A stretch of DNA of 45,698 nucleotides from Hydrogenophaga sp. A37 (GTDB taxonomy: Bacteria > Pseudomonadota > Gammaproteobacteria > Burkholderiales > Burkholderiaceae_C): the NCBI RefSeq assembly GCF_002001205.1, contig NZ_MUNZ01000051.1, forward strand, positions 1 through 45,698. Reading direction: 5' to 3'. The notes below the pieces were generated by a model that worked only from the letters and a program-made list of their open reading frames with translations, ran no database searches and was not told where the DNA came from. Of this stretch, positions 1 to 7,995 are shown piece after piece; the first letter of the stretch is position 1, and the number at the start of each line of letters is the position of its first letter. The translations under genes and the position numbers were made by a program.

Positions 1-126
1 GATCCGGCCCGGTGACGCGCCGCGCGGGGTGCATGCCCGCGATGTGATGCGTTGCCGCTTGGATGGAATGGGGCGGGGGTCTGCCATGCGCAGCACAGCC
101 CGCCTTCCATCGTGGCTCTGTTCATC

Positions 127-148
127 AATGACCGCTCGGTCATTTTTT
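127..148 (+). terminator. Hairpin with T-tract, terminator or TetR-type operator
   Basis: AATGACCG and CGGTCATT form a perfect 8-bp dyad (127-134 and 137-144) followed by a run of T up to 148. Read as RNA on the plus strand it looks like an intrinsic terminator for a gene lying to the left of the window. The same sequence also resembles TetR-family operators of the TGACCG-N2-CGGTCA kind. It lies just before the hip promoter, so either role is possible. I see no gene in 1-126. Confidence 0.4.
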
Positions 149-150
149 CC

Positions 151-193
151 TTGACCCAATGAGGTTGTGCACACAGAATTACCGATAGGTAAT
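151..193 (+). promoter_or_regulatory. hipBA promoter and palindromic operator
   Basis: TTGACC at 151-156 and CAGAAT at 174-179, with a 17-base spacer, form a plausible sigma-70 promoter. A perfect dyad, ATTACC-GATA-GGTAAT, spans 178-193 and overlaps the -10 element. GTGCAC also occurs on both sides, at 167-172 and 203-208. HipB-type antitoxins are known to bind such dyads to repress their own operon, so autoregulation is inferred. Confidence 0.5.
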
Positions 194-210
194 CAACCAG
201 GTGTGCACCC

Positions 211-483
211 ATGCCCAACTCCCCTAAAGTCCCGGTCGGTCATTCGGCTGATCGGGCAGCGGTCGTCAAGACCTCGACCGAGCTCGGTGCCCTCGTGCGA
301 AGCCAGCGCACCCGGCTTGCCCTCCGTCAGCTCGACGTGGCTGGCCTCGGCAACACCGGCAACCGCTTCATCGTCGATCTGGAAAACGGCAAACCCACGG
401 TGCAGCTGCAAAAGGTGCTGGATCTGCTGGATCTGCTGGGGCTGGAGGTGGTGGTGCGGCCCAAGTCGCAGCAGGCATCCTGA
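211..483 (+). CDS. hipB: HipB-like antitoxin, XRE family
   Basis: This 90-residue protein is a small Xre/Cro-type helix-turn-helix protein. Its DNA-binding domain covers about residues 24-83 (LGALVRSQR, then GNRFIVDLENGKPTVQLQKV, then LDLLGLEVVV), the pattern of HipB/y4mF-type antitoxins. It should bind the HipA kinase and repress the operon through the dyad at 178-193. The ATG at 211 begins just after the operator, with only a weak ribosome site. Its stop overlaps the hipA start (TGATG), so the two are translationally coupled. Identification rests on domain pattern and gene order. Confidence 0.85.
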   Translation: MPNSPKVPVGHSADRAAVVKTSTELGALVRSQRTRLALRQLDVAGLGNTGNRFIVDLENGKPTVQLQKVLDLLDLLGLEVVVRPKSQQAS

Positions 484-1739
484 TGGCCCGGCCCGACACG
501 TTGGACGTATTCTTCGGCACCGAACGCGTGGGCGCGGTGCGCGACGCTTCGCCCCTCGTTTTTGAATACGCACCCGCCTGGCTGCAGCGCGCCCCGCCCC
601 GGCCCGTGGCCGCCATTCCCTTGATGTCCGGCCCGCAGCAGTCCGATGCCGTGCAGGCCTTCTTTGAAAACCTGTTGCCCGAAGGTGAGTTGCGCGTCTA
701 CCTTTCTGCGCAGCGCAAAGCCTCCACCCTGTTTGCCATGCTGCTGGAGGTGGCGGGTGATACGGCCGGGGGCTTCGTGCTGCTGCCTGCCGGCCAGGCG
801 CAGCAGCCGGCCCGCTACGAGGCCACCACATGGGCAGCGCTGGCGGTCGTTCTCAAGGCCAAGTCCGCGGCGGCCATTGATCTGCAGGGCGGCGACGCCC
901 GCATCTCGCTCGCGGGCGCACAAGACAAGGCCAGCATCGCTCTCTTTGCCGACGGCGTTCCCCAGCTGCCACGCGGCACCGCGCCGTCCACCCACATCCT
1001 CAAGCCCGACATCCGCCGCCTGGCCAAGGTGCGCGAATCCGCGGTGAACGAAACCGTGATCATGCGCACCGCCGCGCGCTGCGGCCTGCCCACCGCTGAA
1101 GTGTTCTACGAGCCGCTCACCCGCGCCTGCGTGGTGCGACGTTTCGACCGCGTGGCGCGCGCCGACGGCGGGCTGGACCGCCTGATCCAGTACGACCTGT
1201 GCCAGCTCGCCGGCACCGTGTCTGAAAAGAAGTACGAGAAAGAAGGCGGCCCCAGCCTCGCCGCGTGCGCCGCCATCGTGCGCCGCACCAGCAGCCAGCC
1301 GGCGGTGGACTTGCGCCACCTCGTGCAGTGGGTGTTCTTCAACCTCTACACCGGCAACAACGACAGCCACGCCAAGAACCTGTCCATCTACGAACTGCTC
1401 GGTGTTGGAACACGGTTGACCCCGTTTTACGACCTCATGTGCACCCGCATCTACCCCGGCCTCTCGCGAGAATTCGCATTCAGCCTGGGCGGTGAAGTGC
1501 TGCCTGGCAGCGTGGGACGAGAGCAGGTGGCTGCGCTGGCGCGCGAGCTGGGCATGGGGGCGCCGTTCTTGCAAAAGACCGCTGCCGAACTGGCGCGTCA
1601 GTTGCCGGCTGCGCTGCATGCGGCGTGCGATGAATTGGCGCCGCTGCTCGCGCCCAGCGGGCGCGTGTTTCTGGAGAAGCTGCGCTTGTGGGTGGTGTCG
1701 AACACGGCGAAGACGGCGGCACGGCTGGCGGTTGCTTAG
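483..1739 (+). CDS. hipA: HipA-family serine/threonine kinase toxin
   Basis: The protein has 418 residues, close to the roughly 440 of E. coli HipA. HipA phosphorylates a target such as glutamyl-tRNA synthetase and induces dormancy; the target here is unknown. An N-terminal HipA domain covers about residues 1-110. The loop ISLAGAQDK (141-149) matches the segment carrying the autophosphorylated serine, and HILKPDI (171-177) carries the ATP-binding lysine. GNNDSHAKN (291-299) holds the catalytic Asp294 and Asn299, and FYDL (315-318) the metal-binding Asp317. All key kinase residues are present, so the toxin looks intact. It overlaps hipB by one base. The gap to the next, convergent gene (1740-1889) holds no clear terminator. 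Confidence 0.9.
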   Translation: MARPDTLDVFFGTERVGAVRDASPLVFEYAPAWLQRAPPRPVAAIPLMSGPQQSDAVQAFFENLLPEGELRVYLSAQRKASTLFAMLLEVAGDTAGGFVLLPAGQAQQPARYEATTWAALAVVLKAKSAAAIDLQGGDARISLAGAQDKASIALFADGVPQLPRGTAPSTHILKPDIRRLAKVRESAVNETVIMRTAARCGLPTAEVFYEPLTRACVVRRFDRVARADGGLDRLIQYDLCQLAGTVSEKKYEKEGGPSLAACAAIVRRTSSQPAVDLRHLVQWVFFNLYTGNNDSHAKNLSIYELLGVGTRLTPFYDLMCTRIYPGLSREFAFSLGGEVLPGSVGREQVAALARELGMGAPFLQKTAAELARQLPAALHAACDELAPLLAPSGRVFLEKLRLWVVSNTAKTAARLAVA

Positions 1740-1889
1740 CCGTTTCCTTCCCGATTTTGTCGTCGCTGTCGACACAATTTCGACCACACGCTCTGTTGGC
1801 CAGGAAACTCAGTTGGGCATGTTGGTATTCGAAGTCAGACGGGGTTGGCCGAAAATGTTGACGGGTATGGCAATAGCGAGCGACCCCAG

Positions 1890-2576
1890 CTACCGCACCC
1901 ACTCAGCGCTGAGCACTCCCCCAGTCAGAAACCCGCTGGGCACTTTTTCCTCGCGCTGAAACTTCACCAGCCCCTCGCCCTGGCAATACCACTCGCGGCT
2001 GATCAGCGGCACGTCGGTGAAGCCGTTGACCGGGTCGGTGTAGAGGTTCAGCCGCGCTTGGCCGACCACGCGCAGGCAGGGCTGGTGTTCGCTGCCGTCG
2101 GCGAGCTTCACGCTGTCGTCCACCGCTTCGATGCGCCAGGTCATCTGCGCCTTGTGGGTGTATTTCAGGTCGCGCGGGTACTCGTTCTTGCGTTGGATCA
2201 GGTAGGGAACGGTGGCGGTGGTCCACTCGGTGCCCACTTGATAGGGCGCCTTGAGCACCCAGACGGGTTCGGCATCGGCCGTGGGCTGATTGTCGATGTC
2301 GGTGCGGGTGGCGATGCGGCGCACGCCTTGTTCGTCCACCTTCAGGTAATAGCTCACGCCGGCCGAGTGGTGGCGCACGGCCACGGGCTGGTCCTGGTAG
2401 GTTTCGGGCGCTTGGACGCGCATCGTCCACTGCTCGGGCTCGCGCGGTTCGTCCATCGTGTAGGTCACGGCAAGGGTCTGCTCAGCGCCTTCGCGCAGGG
2501 GGAACCATTCATTGCCCTGATTGCTGCCGCTGCAGGCGGAGAGGAGCAGGGTTGCGATGGTGATGACGAGTGGCAT
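1890..2576 (-). CDS. Predicted lipoprotein of unknown function
   Basis: The 228-residue product starts with a short hydrophobic signal and a lipobox, LSAC, with Cys15 as the likely lipid-modified residue. The rest is a hydrophilic, beta-rich domain without a motif I recognise. The ATG at 2576 puts the lipobox in a normal position, whereas an upstream extension in this frame would run through an intergenic repeat. It is the last of four co-directional genes that follow pqqE (an ExbB-like channel, an ExbD-like protein, a small membrane protein, this lipoprotein) and may be the outer-membrane partner of that module. The function is not known. Confidence 0.7.
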   Translation of the reverse strand: MPLVITIATLLLSACSGSNQGNEWFPLREGAEQTLAVTYTMDEPREPEQWTMRVQAPETYQDQPVAVRHHSAGVSYYLKVDEQGVRRIATRTDIDNQPTADAEPVWVLKAPYQVGTEWTTATVPYLIQRKNEYPRDLKYTHKAQMTWRIEAVDDSVKLADGSEHQPCLRVVGQARLNLYTDPVNGFTDVPLISREWYCQGEGLVKFQREEKVPSGFLTGGVLSAEWVR

Positions 2577-2589
2577 GTGGGCTCGCGGG

Positions 2590-2622
2590 CCCTCACCCCC
2601 GCCCTCTCCCAGGGGGAGAGGG
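2590..2622. repeat. REP-like GC-rich palindromic repeat
   Basis: CCCTCACCCCCG is followed by a perfect dyad, CCCTCTCCC (2602-2610) and GGGAGAGGG (2614-2622). This type of dispersed element is common between genes of many proteobacteria. It lies between the lipoprotein and the small membrane-protein gene and could modulate readthrough or mRNA decay. Confidence 0.6.
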
Positions 2623-2656
2623 AGCCATGCGGGGAGGTGCTTGTTGGCGGCGCTGT

Positions 2657-3181
2657 TCATTTTTCGGGGAGTTGTGCGCGTGGCAAATCGCGCAGCTTGA
2701 TTTCCACCTTGTCGTTGCTGGCGGGCAGCAGCCAGGCCAGGCCACCCTGGCCGCGTCGCGGCTCGGTTTCGCCGAGTTGCGTGTTGCCATCGCGCGCTTT
2801 TTTGATGCCGTCGCCTAGGATGCGGTGCAGGTCTTTTTCGTAGGGCAGCTTGAAGGCGCGTGGCATCTCCAGCGGCTGGTTGTCTTTCATGGGGTTGACC
2901 CAGAGGTAGATCGCGCCCTTGTGCCCGCGCCCGGGGCTGGGTTCGTCGAACACGGCTGAAAGCAGCACGAAGCGCTGGGGCAGTTGATCTTCGGCCGGCC
3001 AGCCCGAAACACCTTTGAAGGTCTGGTGCCCGAAGGCGTAGAAGCCGCTGACCAGCAGCACCATTGCGGCTTTGAGGCCCCAGTGCCAGCGCGTGCCCAG
3101 GCACAGGGCGAGCAGCAGAAAGGCCAGCAGCGCGTAGACGAGGGCGAGCAGCAAGAGCTGCGAGGAAACGGCGGGGATCAT
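2657..3181 (-). CDS. Small inner-membrane protein of unknown function
   Basis: This 174-residue protein has two predicted membrane helices near its N terminus (about residues 7-28 and 36-52), followed by a soluble domain of about 120 residues with the segments FVLLSAVFDEP, GAIYLWVNP and VEIKLRDLP. I do not recognise the family. The ATG at 3181 lies 23 bases after the ExbD-like gene ends, and the gene is in the same direction, so it is probably co-transcribed with it. Membrane topology and context suggest a role with the ExbB/ExbD-like pair, but no specific function can be given. Confidence 0.7.
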   Translation of the reverse strand: MIPAVSSQLLLLALVYALLAFLLLALCLGTRWHWGLKAAMVLLVSGFYAFGHQTFKGVSGWPAEDQLPQRFVLLSAVFDEPSPGRGHKGAIYLWVNPMKDNQPLEMPRAFKLPYEKDLHRILGDGIKKARDGNTQLGETEPRRGQGGLAWLLPASNDKVEIKLRDLPRAQLPEK

Positions 3182-3204
3182 GGGTGCTTGTTGTTGTCGG
3201 TGAG

Positions 3205-3816
3205 TCAGAGTCCCGTGCGCTGCACGATGGTCTTGGGCTGTGTGCTGAGGTCGGTCACGCGGCCGCTTTCGTCGAGCGTGAAGCGCACCAGGGTGCGCTC
3301 GTCGCCCTTGCGCGGGATCTGCTGTGTGCCGGTGAAGACGATTTCGGCCTGCGGGTTGACCTTGACCACCGCCACCCTCACGTCCACCGGCTGCTGGTCT
3401 TTGCTGTCGTAGTAGTGGGCGTTGACCACGTACTCGCCGGGCACGATGCCGCGCAGGGTGACGATCTCTTGCCGGATGGGGCTGCTGAACTCGCGCCCGT
3501 TCACCAGCACGCTGCTGTTCTTGGCGCCGCGGTCGTCGCGGTCCAGGTGCAGCAGGCCGGCGTCGCGCTGGCGAAACCACAGCGTCTTGCCGCCGGGCTC
3601 CATGACCCAGGCGTCGACGTCGTTGGGGTTGTTGTCGGGCCACGAGACGGTGACCATGAACTCGGCCTTGGCCGGCACATCGCCGGCCTTGCGAGCGTTG
3701 GGGTTGAAGGCGAGGATGGCGATGACGAAACAGAAGACGAAGGCGATCAACATGTTGAACAACATGTCGTAGAACGGATCGGTCTCGGTGTCACGGACCG
3801 GTCGGCCGATGGCCAT
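3205..3816 (-). CDS. ExbD-like membrane protein with YfaP-like periplasmic domain
   Basis: The 203-residue protein has one N-terminal membrane helix (about residues 16-37, after DTETDPFYDMLFN), the topology of ExbD/TolR/MotB partners. The aspartate just before the helix resembles the D-x-LLN entry of ExbD. The periplasmic part contains NDVDAWVMEPGGKTLW and LDRDDRGAKN, which recall the beta-sandwich of the YfaP/DUF2135 family rather than a normal ExbD C terminus. The start at 3816 is preceded by GGAG. It overlaps the ExbB-like gene by 26 bases, strong evidence for a pair. The assignment is by topology and motif memory only. Confidence 0.6.
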   Translation of the reverse strand: MAIGRPVRDTETDPFYDMLFNMLIAFVFCFVIAILAFNPNARKAGDVPAKAEFMVTVSWPDNNPNDVDAWVMEPGGKTLWFRQRDAGLLHLDRDDRGAKNSSVLVNGREFSSPIRQEIVTLRGIVPGEYVVNAHYYDSKDQQPVDVRVAVVKVNPQAEIVFTGTQQIPRKGDERTLVRFTLDESGRVTDLSTQPKTIVQRTGL

Positions 3817-4552
3817 CGCTCGCTCCGTCAGACGCCAATGAAAGCGCCAGCGCATCGGCCACCAGCGCGTCGGCAAAACGGTCCAGCCGCATGAGTTGCA
3901 GGCCGAGCAGGATGTTGCCGGTGAGCCCGGTCACCGTGGTGAGCAGTGCGATACCCAGGCCGCCGGTGAGGCTCTTGAGCAGCTGCGCGCTCTGGCTGGG
4001 GTCGAAGCTCTCCAGCTGGCCGAGGTTGAGCGCGAGGATGGAGAAGCCGATCACCTTGCCGAGCAGGCCGAGCTTGAGCTGGATGCCGTTGAGCCACCAG
4101 GCCATTTCGTGCGCGCCATGGGCGCGTTCGCCCAACACCAGCAGCCAAGAGGCGCGGTCGGCGCCGGGCTGCGCCGTACCGTGCAGGAACTCGCCGCTCC
4201 AGCTGCCGGCGTGTTGGCCGGTGTGTTGCGCCAGGTCGAGCGCGGTGCGCTGGCGGCCGAGCACCCAGGCGCGCTGCCCGGCCCAGCCCGAGCAGCCGAT
4301 GAACATCAGCACGATCACAACGGTCAGGCGCGTCGGGTCGGCCTCGATCAGCCGGTGCCAGGCGCCCGCCTGCCAGAGCAGCAGCGCTGCAAAGGCCAGC
4401 AGCCCCATGAAGGCCAGCCAGAGCAGGAACAGGCCCTGGTCGGCGCGCTCGATGGAGAGCGGCGCGTGCCGACTGCCCGGCAGGTGACGCACCAGCAGGG
4501 CGCCGAACATGCGGTGGGTGGCGTTGGCCTGGGGCGATGGAGGCGAACTCAT
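3791..4552 (-). CDS. MotA/TolQ/ExbB-family proton channel protein
   Basis: The protein has 253 residues and four likely membrane helices (about 40-61, 75-90, 160-178 and 197-220). The segments LKLGLLGKVIGFSILAL and GGLGIALLTTVTGLTGN match the two hallmark helices of the ExbB/TolQ/MotA proton-channel family, whose members use proton flow to drive TonB, Tol or flagellar machines. The ATG at 4552 lies one base after the pqqE stop, so translation is coupled to pqqE. The 3' end overlaps the ExbD-like gene. The location ties this energy-transducing pair to PQQ; what it energises is unknown. Confidence 0.75.
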   Translation of the reverse strand: MSSPPSPQANATHRMFGALLVRHLPGSRHAPLSIERADQGLFLLWLAFMGLLAFAALLLWQAGAWHRLIEADPTRLTVVIVLMFIGCSGWAGQRAWVLGRQRTALDLAQHTGQHAGSWSGEFLHGTAQPGADRASWLLVLGERAHGAHEMAWWLNGIQLKLGLLGKVIGFSILALNLGQLESFDPSQSAQLLKSLTGGLGIALLTTVTGLTGNILLGLQLMRLDRFADALVADALALSLASDGASDGHRPTGP

Positions 4553-4553
4553 C

Positions 4554-5699
4554 TCATGGCAACGGATGCAATGCCCGCGACTCTGCGTCGCTACGGAACA
4601 CGATGGGGATGTTCCGGCGTTTGGGTGCGTCTCGAACCACCGCCACCACCTTTTCATGGTGGGCCGACTTGCTGCACACCGGGTCGGTCTCGGCCGGGTC
4701 GCCAGTGATCAGGAAGGCCTGACAGCGGCAGCCACCGAAGTCCTTGTGGCGCTCGTCGCAGCTGCGGCAGGTCGGCTTCATCCACGCGTCGCCGCGGTAG
4801 GTGTTGAAGGCGTTGCTGCGCTGCCAGATGTCGGCAATTGACACGTCTTTCACGTTGGGCAGTTGCAGGCCGGGCAGGTCGCGCGCGTTGTGGCAGGGCA
4901 TGGCCAGGCCGTCGGGTGCGATGGAGAGGAACACCGCACCCCAGCCGTTCATGCAGGCCTTGGGGCGTTCTTCGAAGTAGTCGGGCACGACGAAGAGCAC
5001 GCGGCATTTCTGGCCCGTGGCTTTTGCGTCCTGCTCGGCACGGAAGGCGTTGACCACAGCCTCGGCCTCCACGAGTTCTTCGCGCGTGGGCATGAGGTGG
5101 TCGCGGTTGATCCAGGCCCAGCCGTAGTACTGCGTGTTGGCCAGCTCCAGGTACTCGGCTTCCAGCGCCACCGCCATCTCGATGATCTTGCGCACGTGGG
5201 GCAGGTTGTGCCGGTGCAGCACGCAGTTCATCACCATCGGCCAGTCGTGCTGCTTGATCAGCTTGGCCACGCGCTGCTTGAGCTCGAAGGTTTTTGTGTG
5301 GCTGAGAAAGTCGTTCAGCTCTTTGGTGGAGTCCTGGAACGAGAGCTGCACGTGATCGAGCCCGGCGTCTTTCAGCTTCTGCGCGCGCGCAGGCGTGAGG
5401 CCCACGCCGGAGGTGATGAGGTTGGTGTAGTAGCCCAGGCGGTGCGCTTCCTGCACCAGCTCTTCGAGGTCGTCGCGTTGCATCGGCTCGCCGCCCGAGA
5501 AGCCCAACTGCGCCGCGCCGAGCTTGCGCGCCTGCGTCATCACGTCCACCCACTGCGCGGTACTCAGTTCGTCCGTCACCTTGGCGTGTTGCGTGGGGTT
5601 GTAGCAAAACACGCAGTGCAGCGGGCACTGGTAGGTCAGCTCCGCCAGCAGCCACAGCGGTGGGCCGGCGGCGATGGGGTTTTCAGCCATCAAGGTCAT
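4554..5699 (-). CDS. pqqE: PQQ biosynthesis radical SAM enzyme PqqE
   Basis: PqqE forms the carbon-carbon bond between the glutamate and tyrosine side chains of PqqA, with PqqD as peptide chaperone. The 381-residue product has the radical SAM signature C25-x3-C29-x2-C32 in YQCPLHCVFCYN, the SAM-binding GFSGGEPM motif, and a C-terminal SPASM domain with auxiliary-cluster cysteines (AMPCHNAR, CRSCDERHKDFGGCRC, DPVCSKS). ATGs at 5699 and 5690 are both possible and neither has a strong ribosome site. The gene is separated from pqqD by 123 bases containing a dispersed repeat, which is unusual for genes often adjacent or fused. It is coupled to the ExbB-like gene downstream. Confidence 0.95.
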   Translation of the reverse strand: MTLMAENPIAAGPPLWLLAELTYQCPLHCVFCYNPTQHAKVTDELSTAQWVDVMTQARKLGAAQLGFSGGEPMQRDDLEELVQEAHRLGYYTNLITSGVGLTPARAQKLKDAGLDHVQLSFQDSTKELNDFLSHTKTFELKQRVAKLIKQHDWPMVMNCVLHRHNLPHVRKIIEMAVALEAEYLELANTQYYGWAWINRDHLMPTREELVEAEAVVNAFRAEQDAKATGQKCRVLFVVPDYFEERPKACMNGWGAVFLSIAPDGLAMPCHNARDLPGLQLPNVKDVSIADIWQRSNAFNTYRGDAWMKPTCRSCDERHKDFGGCRCQAFLITGDPAETDPVCSKSAHHEKVVAVVRDAPKRRNIPIVFRSDAESRALHPLP

Positions 5700-5750
5700 G
5701 GTTGAAAGGCACAGGCTTGGGGTTGTTGGAAGCACAACCGAGCACGCCGC

Positions 5751-5818
5751 GGAACCGGCTTTGCCGGGCCGCCAGCGTGGCCCCCTTGAGGGGGTCGTGC
5801 GAAGCACGGCGGGGGTGT
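5751..5818 (+). repeat. Comamonadaceae-type intergenic hairpin repeat, copy 1
   Basis: The element reads GGAACCGGCTTTGCCGGGCC, a short spacer, CCCCCTTGAGGGGG, then GCGAAGCACGGCGGGGG. It has two perfect hairpins and a third GC-rich arm. Related units occur at 29897, 30078, 30171, 31574, 34637, 43613 and 44282. This copy lies between pqqD and pqqE, inside the operon. Confidence 0.8.
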
Positions 5819-5822
5819 CGCT

Positions 5823-6089
5823 CTATTCAATCCAGCCACGGCGTTGTCCTTCTTCGAGGAGGTTGCGGACTTCTGGGGCGAGGCCCTGTGCGTTGAAGGC
5901 TGCTTCAAGTTCGCCCACGATGGTGTCAATCGTGCGCTCGCCGTCACAGCGTTTCAATATCTCTGCCGCGCTCGGATTGAGCTGCACCATGCCCTCGGGG
6001 TACAGCAGCACCCACCGGCTCTGCGCTTCCTCGTACTGGAGGCGGAAGCGGCGCGAGAGCTTGGGGCGCTCGGGCAACGCGTTGCTCAT
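5823..6089 (-). CDS. pqqD: PQQ biosynthesis peptide chaperone PqqD
   Basis: The product has 88 residues, the usual size of PqqD, which binds the PqqA precursor and presents it to PqqE. Recognisable PqqD features are [34 protein letters not shown] and a C-terminal helical part. The RiPP-recognition winged helix should cover most of the chain. The start overlaps the pqqC stop by four bases (ATGA), showing coupling. Downstream, an intergenic repeat separates it from pqqE. Confidence 0.93.
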   Translation of the reverse strand: MSNALPERPKLSRRFRLQYEEAQSRWVLLYPEGMVQLNPSAAEILKRCDGERTIDTIVGELEAAFNAQGLAPEVRNLLEEGQRRGWIE

Positions 6090-6817
6090 TGACAGGCCTT
6101 TTCAATCGCATCCAGCATGGTCCAGAGAATGTCCAATTTGAACTGCAGGATGTCCAGCGCGCGGTGCTGCGCTTCGCGGGTATTGAAGTACGAGAGCGTG
6201 ACCTGCAGGCCGTGTTCCACATCGCGTGTGGCGAGCGGGATGCGGCTGCGGAAATAGGCCAGGCCGCTGGCCTCGATCCAGGGGTAGTGCGTGGGCCAGG
6301 TGGCGAGGCGGTCCTTGTGGATCTGCGGCGCAAACATTTCGGTCAGCGAGGAGCACACGGCTTCCTGCCACGGTGCCTTGGCCGCGAAGTTCACGTAGGC
6401 GTCGCAGGCAAAGCGCACCGCGGGCGCCACGCCCTGCAAAGACCACAGGTCTTCGCGCGAGATGCCGACCGCCTCGCCCAGCCGCGTCCAGGTCTCGATG
6501 CCGCCCGCGGCCGAGCCCTCGTAATCGCCGTGGCCGTCGTGGTCGAGGATGCGCTCAATCCACAGCCGGCGGTGCGCGCGGTCGGGCATGTTGGCGAGGA
6601 TGGCCGCGTCCTTGCGCGGGATGCAGATCTGGTAATAAAAGCGGTTGGACACCCAGCAGCGCAGCTCGTCGGGCGTGCAGCCGCCGGTGTTCATGCGCAC
6701 GTTGAACGGGTGGTGGATGTGGTAGCTGCGGCCCTTCTCACGCAGTTGGACCTCGAAGACCTCTGGGCTCCAGGCGGGCAGGTGGCTGTTGGTGTGGATG
6801 GCTTGGGCGATTTCCAT
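6086..6817 (-). CDS. pqqC: Pyrroloquinoline-quinone synthase PqqC
   Basis: PqqC catalyses the last step of PQQ synthesis, ring closure and an eight-electron oxidation by oxygen without a cofactor. The 243-residue sequence shows family segments such as [48 protein letters not shown] and YFRSRIPLA. The ATG at 6817 lies 10 bases after the pqqB stop. A TTG seven codons upstream would overlap pqqB and is less likely. It overlaps pqqD by four bases and belongs to the pqqBCD block. Confidence 0.95.
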   Translation of the reverse strand: MEIAQAIHTNSHLPAWSPEVFEVQLREKGRSYHIHHPFNVRMNTGGCTPDELRCWVSNRFYYQICIPRKDAAILANMPDRAHRRLWIERILDHDGHGDYEGSAAGGIETWTRLGEAVGISREDLWSLQGVAPAVRFACDAYVNFAAKAPWQEAVCSSLTEMFAPQIHKDRLATWPTHYPWIEASGLAYFRSRIPLATRDVEHGLQVTLSYFNTREAQHRALDILQFKLDILWTMLDAIEKACQ

Positions 6818-6827
6818 GGTGCGGGCT

Positions 6828-7745
6828 TTAAAAAACAATGTCCATGCCGTCGTGGGCGACTTCGATGCCGTGGGCCGTGAGTTCGGCGCGTTCGTCGGAG
6901 TCTTCCACCAGCATGGGGTTGGTGTTGTTGATGTGGATGAGGACCTTGCGCACGCCGGTGGGCAACTTGTCGAGCTGCTCGATCATTCCGCCCGGCCCGC
7001 TTTGTGGCAGGTGGCCCAGGTCGGTGGCGCTCTTGCTGTGCAGGCCCATGCGCTGCATTTCGTCGTTGGTCCAGAAGGTGCCGTCGACCAACACCACCGA
7101 ACAACTGGTCATGAGCTCCAGCAACGCGGGCGTGACCTCGCCCAGGCCGGGCGCGTAGAACGCGCGCTGGCCGTTCAGCGGGTTGGTGATCACCAGGCCG
7201 ATGTTGTCGCCCGGGCGCGGGTTGCCGCGAAACGGTGAATACGGCGGCGGCTTGGACGAGAGCGACACGCACTGCAGTTGCATATCGGGAAGGCCGGGCA
7301 CGGTCAGCGTGCGGCCGTCGATGGGCAGCTCGTGGCGGTCCACGCCGCAGAAGTGCGAAAGGATGCGGGTGATGGGAAAACCGTCGGACAGGTCCGAGAA
7401 CACCTCGGGCGTGGCCAGCAGGGGCAGCGGTGTCCGGCGCTCGCGCAGCATCAGCAGGCCGGTCACGTGGTCGATCTGCGCGTCGATCAGCAGCACGGCG
7501 GCGATGCCGCTGTCGCGGATGGTGCGGGCGGGCTGCAGTTCAGGGTTGTCGCGGATCTGGTGGAGGATGTCGGGCGAGGCGTTGACCAGCAGCCAGTCGG
7601 TGCCGTCGGCACTGATGGCGATGGACGATTGCGTGCGGGCCGTAGCCTTGACGGTGCCCCGACGCAGACCATCACAGTTGGGGCAGTTGCAGTTCCATTG
7701 CGGAAAGCCACCACCGGCCGAAGAACCCAGGACACGGATGCGCAT
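6828..7745 (-). CDS. pqqB: PQQ biosynthesis hydroxylase PqqB
   Basis: PqqB is a metallo-beta-lactamase-fold protein thought to hydroxylate the tyrosine-derived ring of the PQQ intermediate. The 305-residue product begins [24 protein letters not shown], with the structural zinc cysteines 19, 21 and 24 of the family, and contains [12 protein letters not shown] and HINNTNPM. Length and motifs fit the family. The start at 7745 is preceded by no strong ribosome site. It follows the pqqA terminator hairpin and is probably transcribed partly by readthrough from the pqqA promoter. Confidence 0.95.
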   Translation of the reverse strand: MRIRVLGSSAGGGFPQWNCNCPNCDGLRRGTVKATARTQSSIAISADGTDWLLVNASPDILHQIRDNPELQPARTIRDSGIAAVLLIDAQIDHVTGLLMLRERRTPLPLLATPEVFSDLSDGFPITRILSHFCGVDRHELPIDGRTLTVPGLPDMQLQCVSLSSKPPPYSPFRGNPRPGDNIGLVITNPLNGQRAFYAPGLGEVTPALLELMTSCSVVLVDGTFWTNDEMQRMGLHSKSATDLGHLPQSGPGGMIEQLDKLPTGVRKVLIHINNTNPMLVEDSDERAELTAHGIEVAHDGMDIVF

Positions 7746-7788
7746 AGACTGAGCCGGAACGTGTCAGACGTTCAGGAAAAAAGGGAAG

Positions 7789-7823
7789 AAAAAAAGCGCA
7801 CGCGTTGTGCACCCGTGCGCTTT
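7789..7823 (-). terminator. Intrinsic terminator or attenuator between pqqA and pqqB
   Basis: Two 10-base arms, 7793-7802 and 7814-7823, pair perfectly (AAAGCGCACG with CGTGCGCTTT on the minus strand) around an 11-base loop, and TTTT follows. This is a good rho-independent hairpin in the direction of pqq transcription. A partial terminator here would give more pqqA mRNA than enzyme mRNA, as reported for other pqq clusters. Confidence 0.75.
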
Positions 7824-7842
7824 GAAGCGGAACCGCCGGTGG

Positions 7843-7917
7843 TCAGCGGTTGGCGATGTACATCGTGATTTCAAAACCGAAACGCAGGTCGGTGAAAGCG
7901 GGGGTGGTCCATTGCAT
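7843..7917 (-). CDS. pqqA: PQQ precursor peptide PqqA
   Basis: This 24-residue peptide, MQWTTPAFTDLRFGFEITMY followed by IANR, is the ribosomal precursor of PQQ. The conserved Glu16 and Tyr20 in the E-x3-Y motif supply the atoms of the cofactor. The start at 7917 has a clear GGAGA ribosome site about seven bases upstream. It is the first gene of the pqq operon and is followed by a hairpin terminator before pqqB. Length, E-x3-Y spacing and context make the call firm. Confidence 0.95.
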   Translation of the reverse strand: MQWTTPAFTDLRFGFEITMYIANR

Positions 7918-7959
7918 GGTGTGTCTCCGATAGAGTGGGTTGGCATGAAACATGTCTGC

Positions 7960-7990
7960 CGACTTGTTTGCACCACTGCACCTCAAGTCG
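7960..7990. promoter_or_regulatory. Inverted repeat in the pqqA / hydrolase divergent promoter region
   Basis: CGACTTG (7960-7966) and CAAGTCG (7984-7990) form a 7-bp inverted repeat in the 78-base region between the divergent starts of pqqA (7917) and the hydrolase (7996). It could be an operator shared by both units. I could not fix -10 and -35 elements with confidence. Confidence 0.3.
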
Positions 7991-7995
7991 CAACC

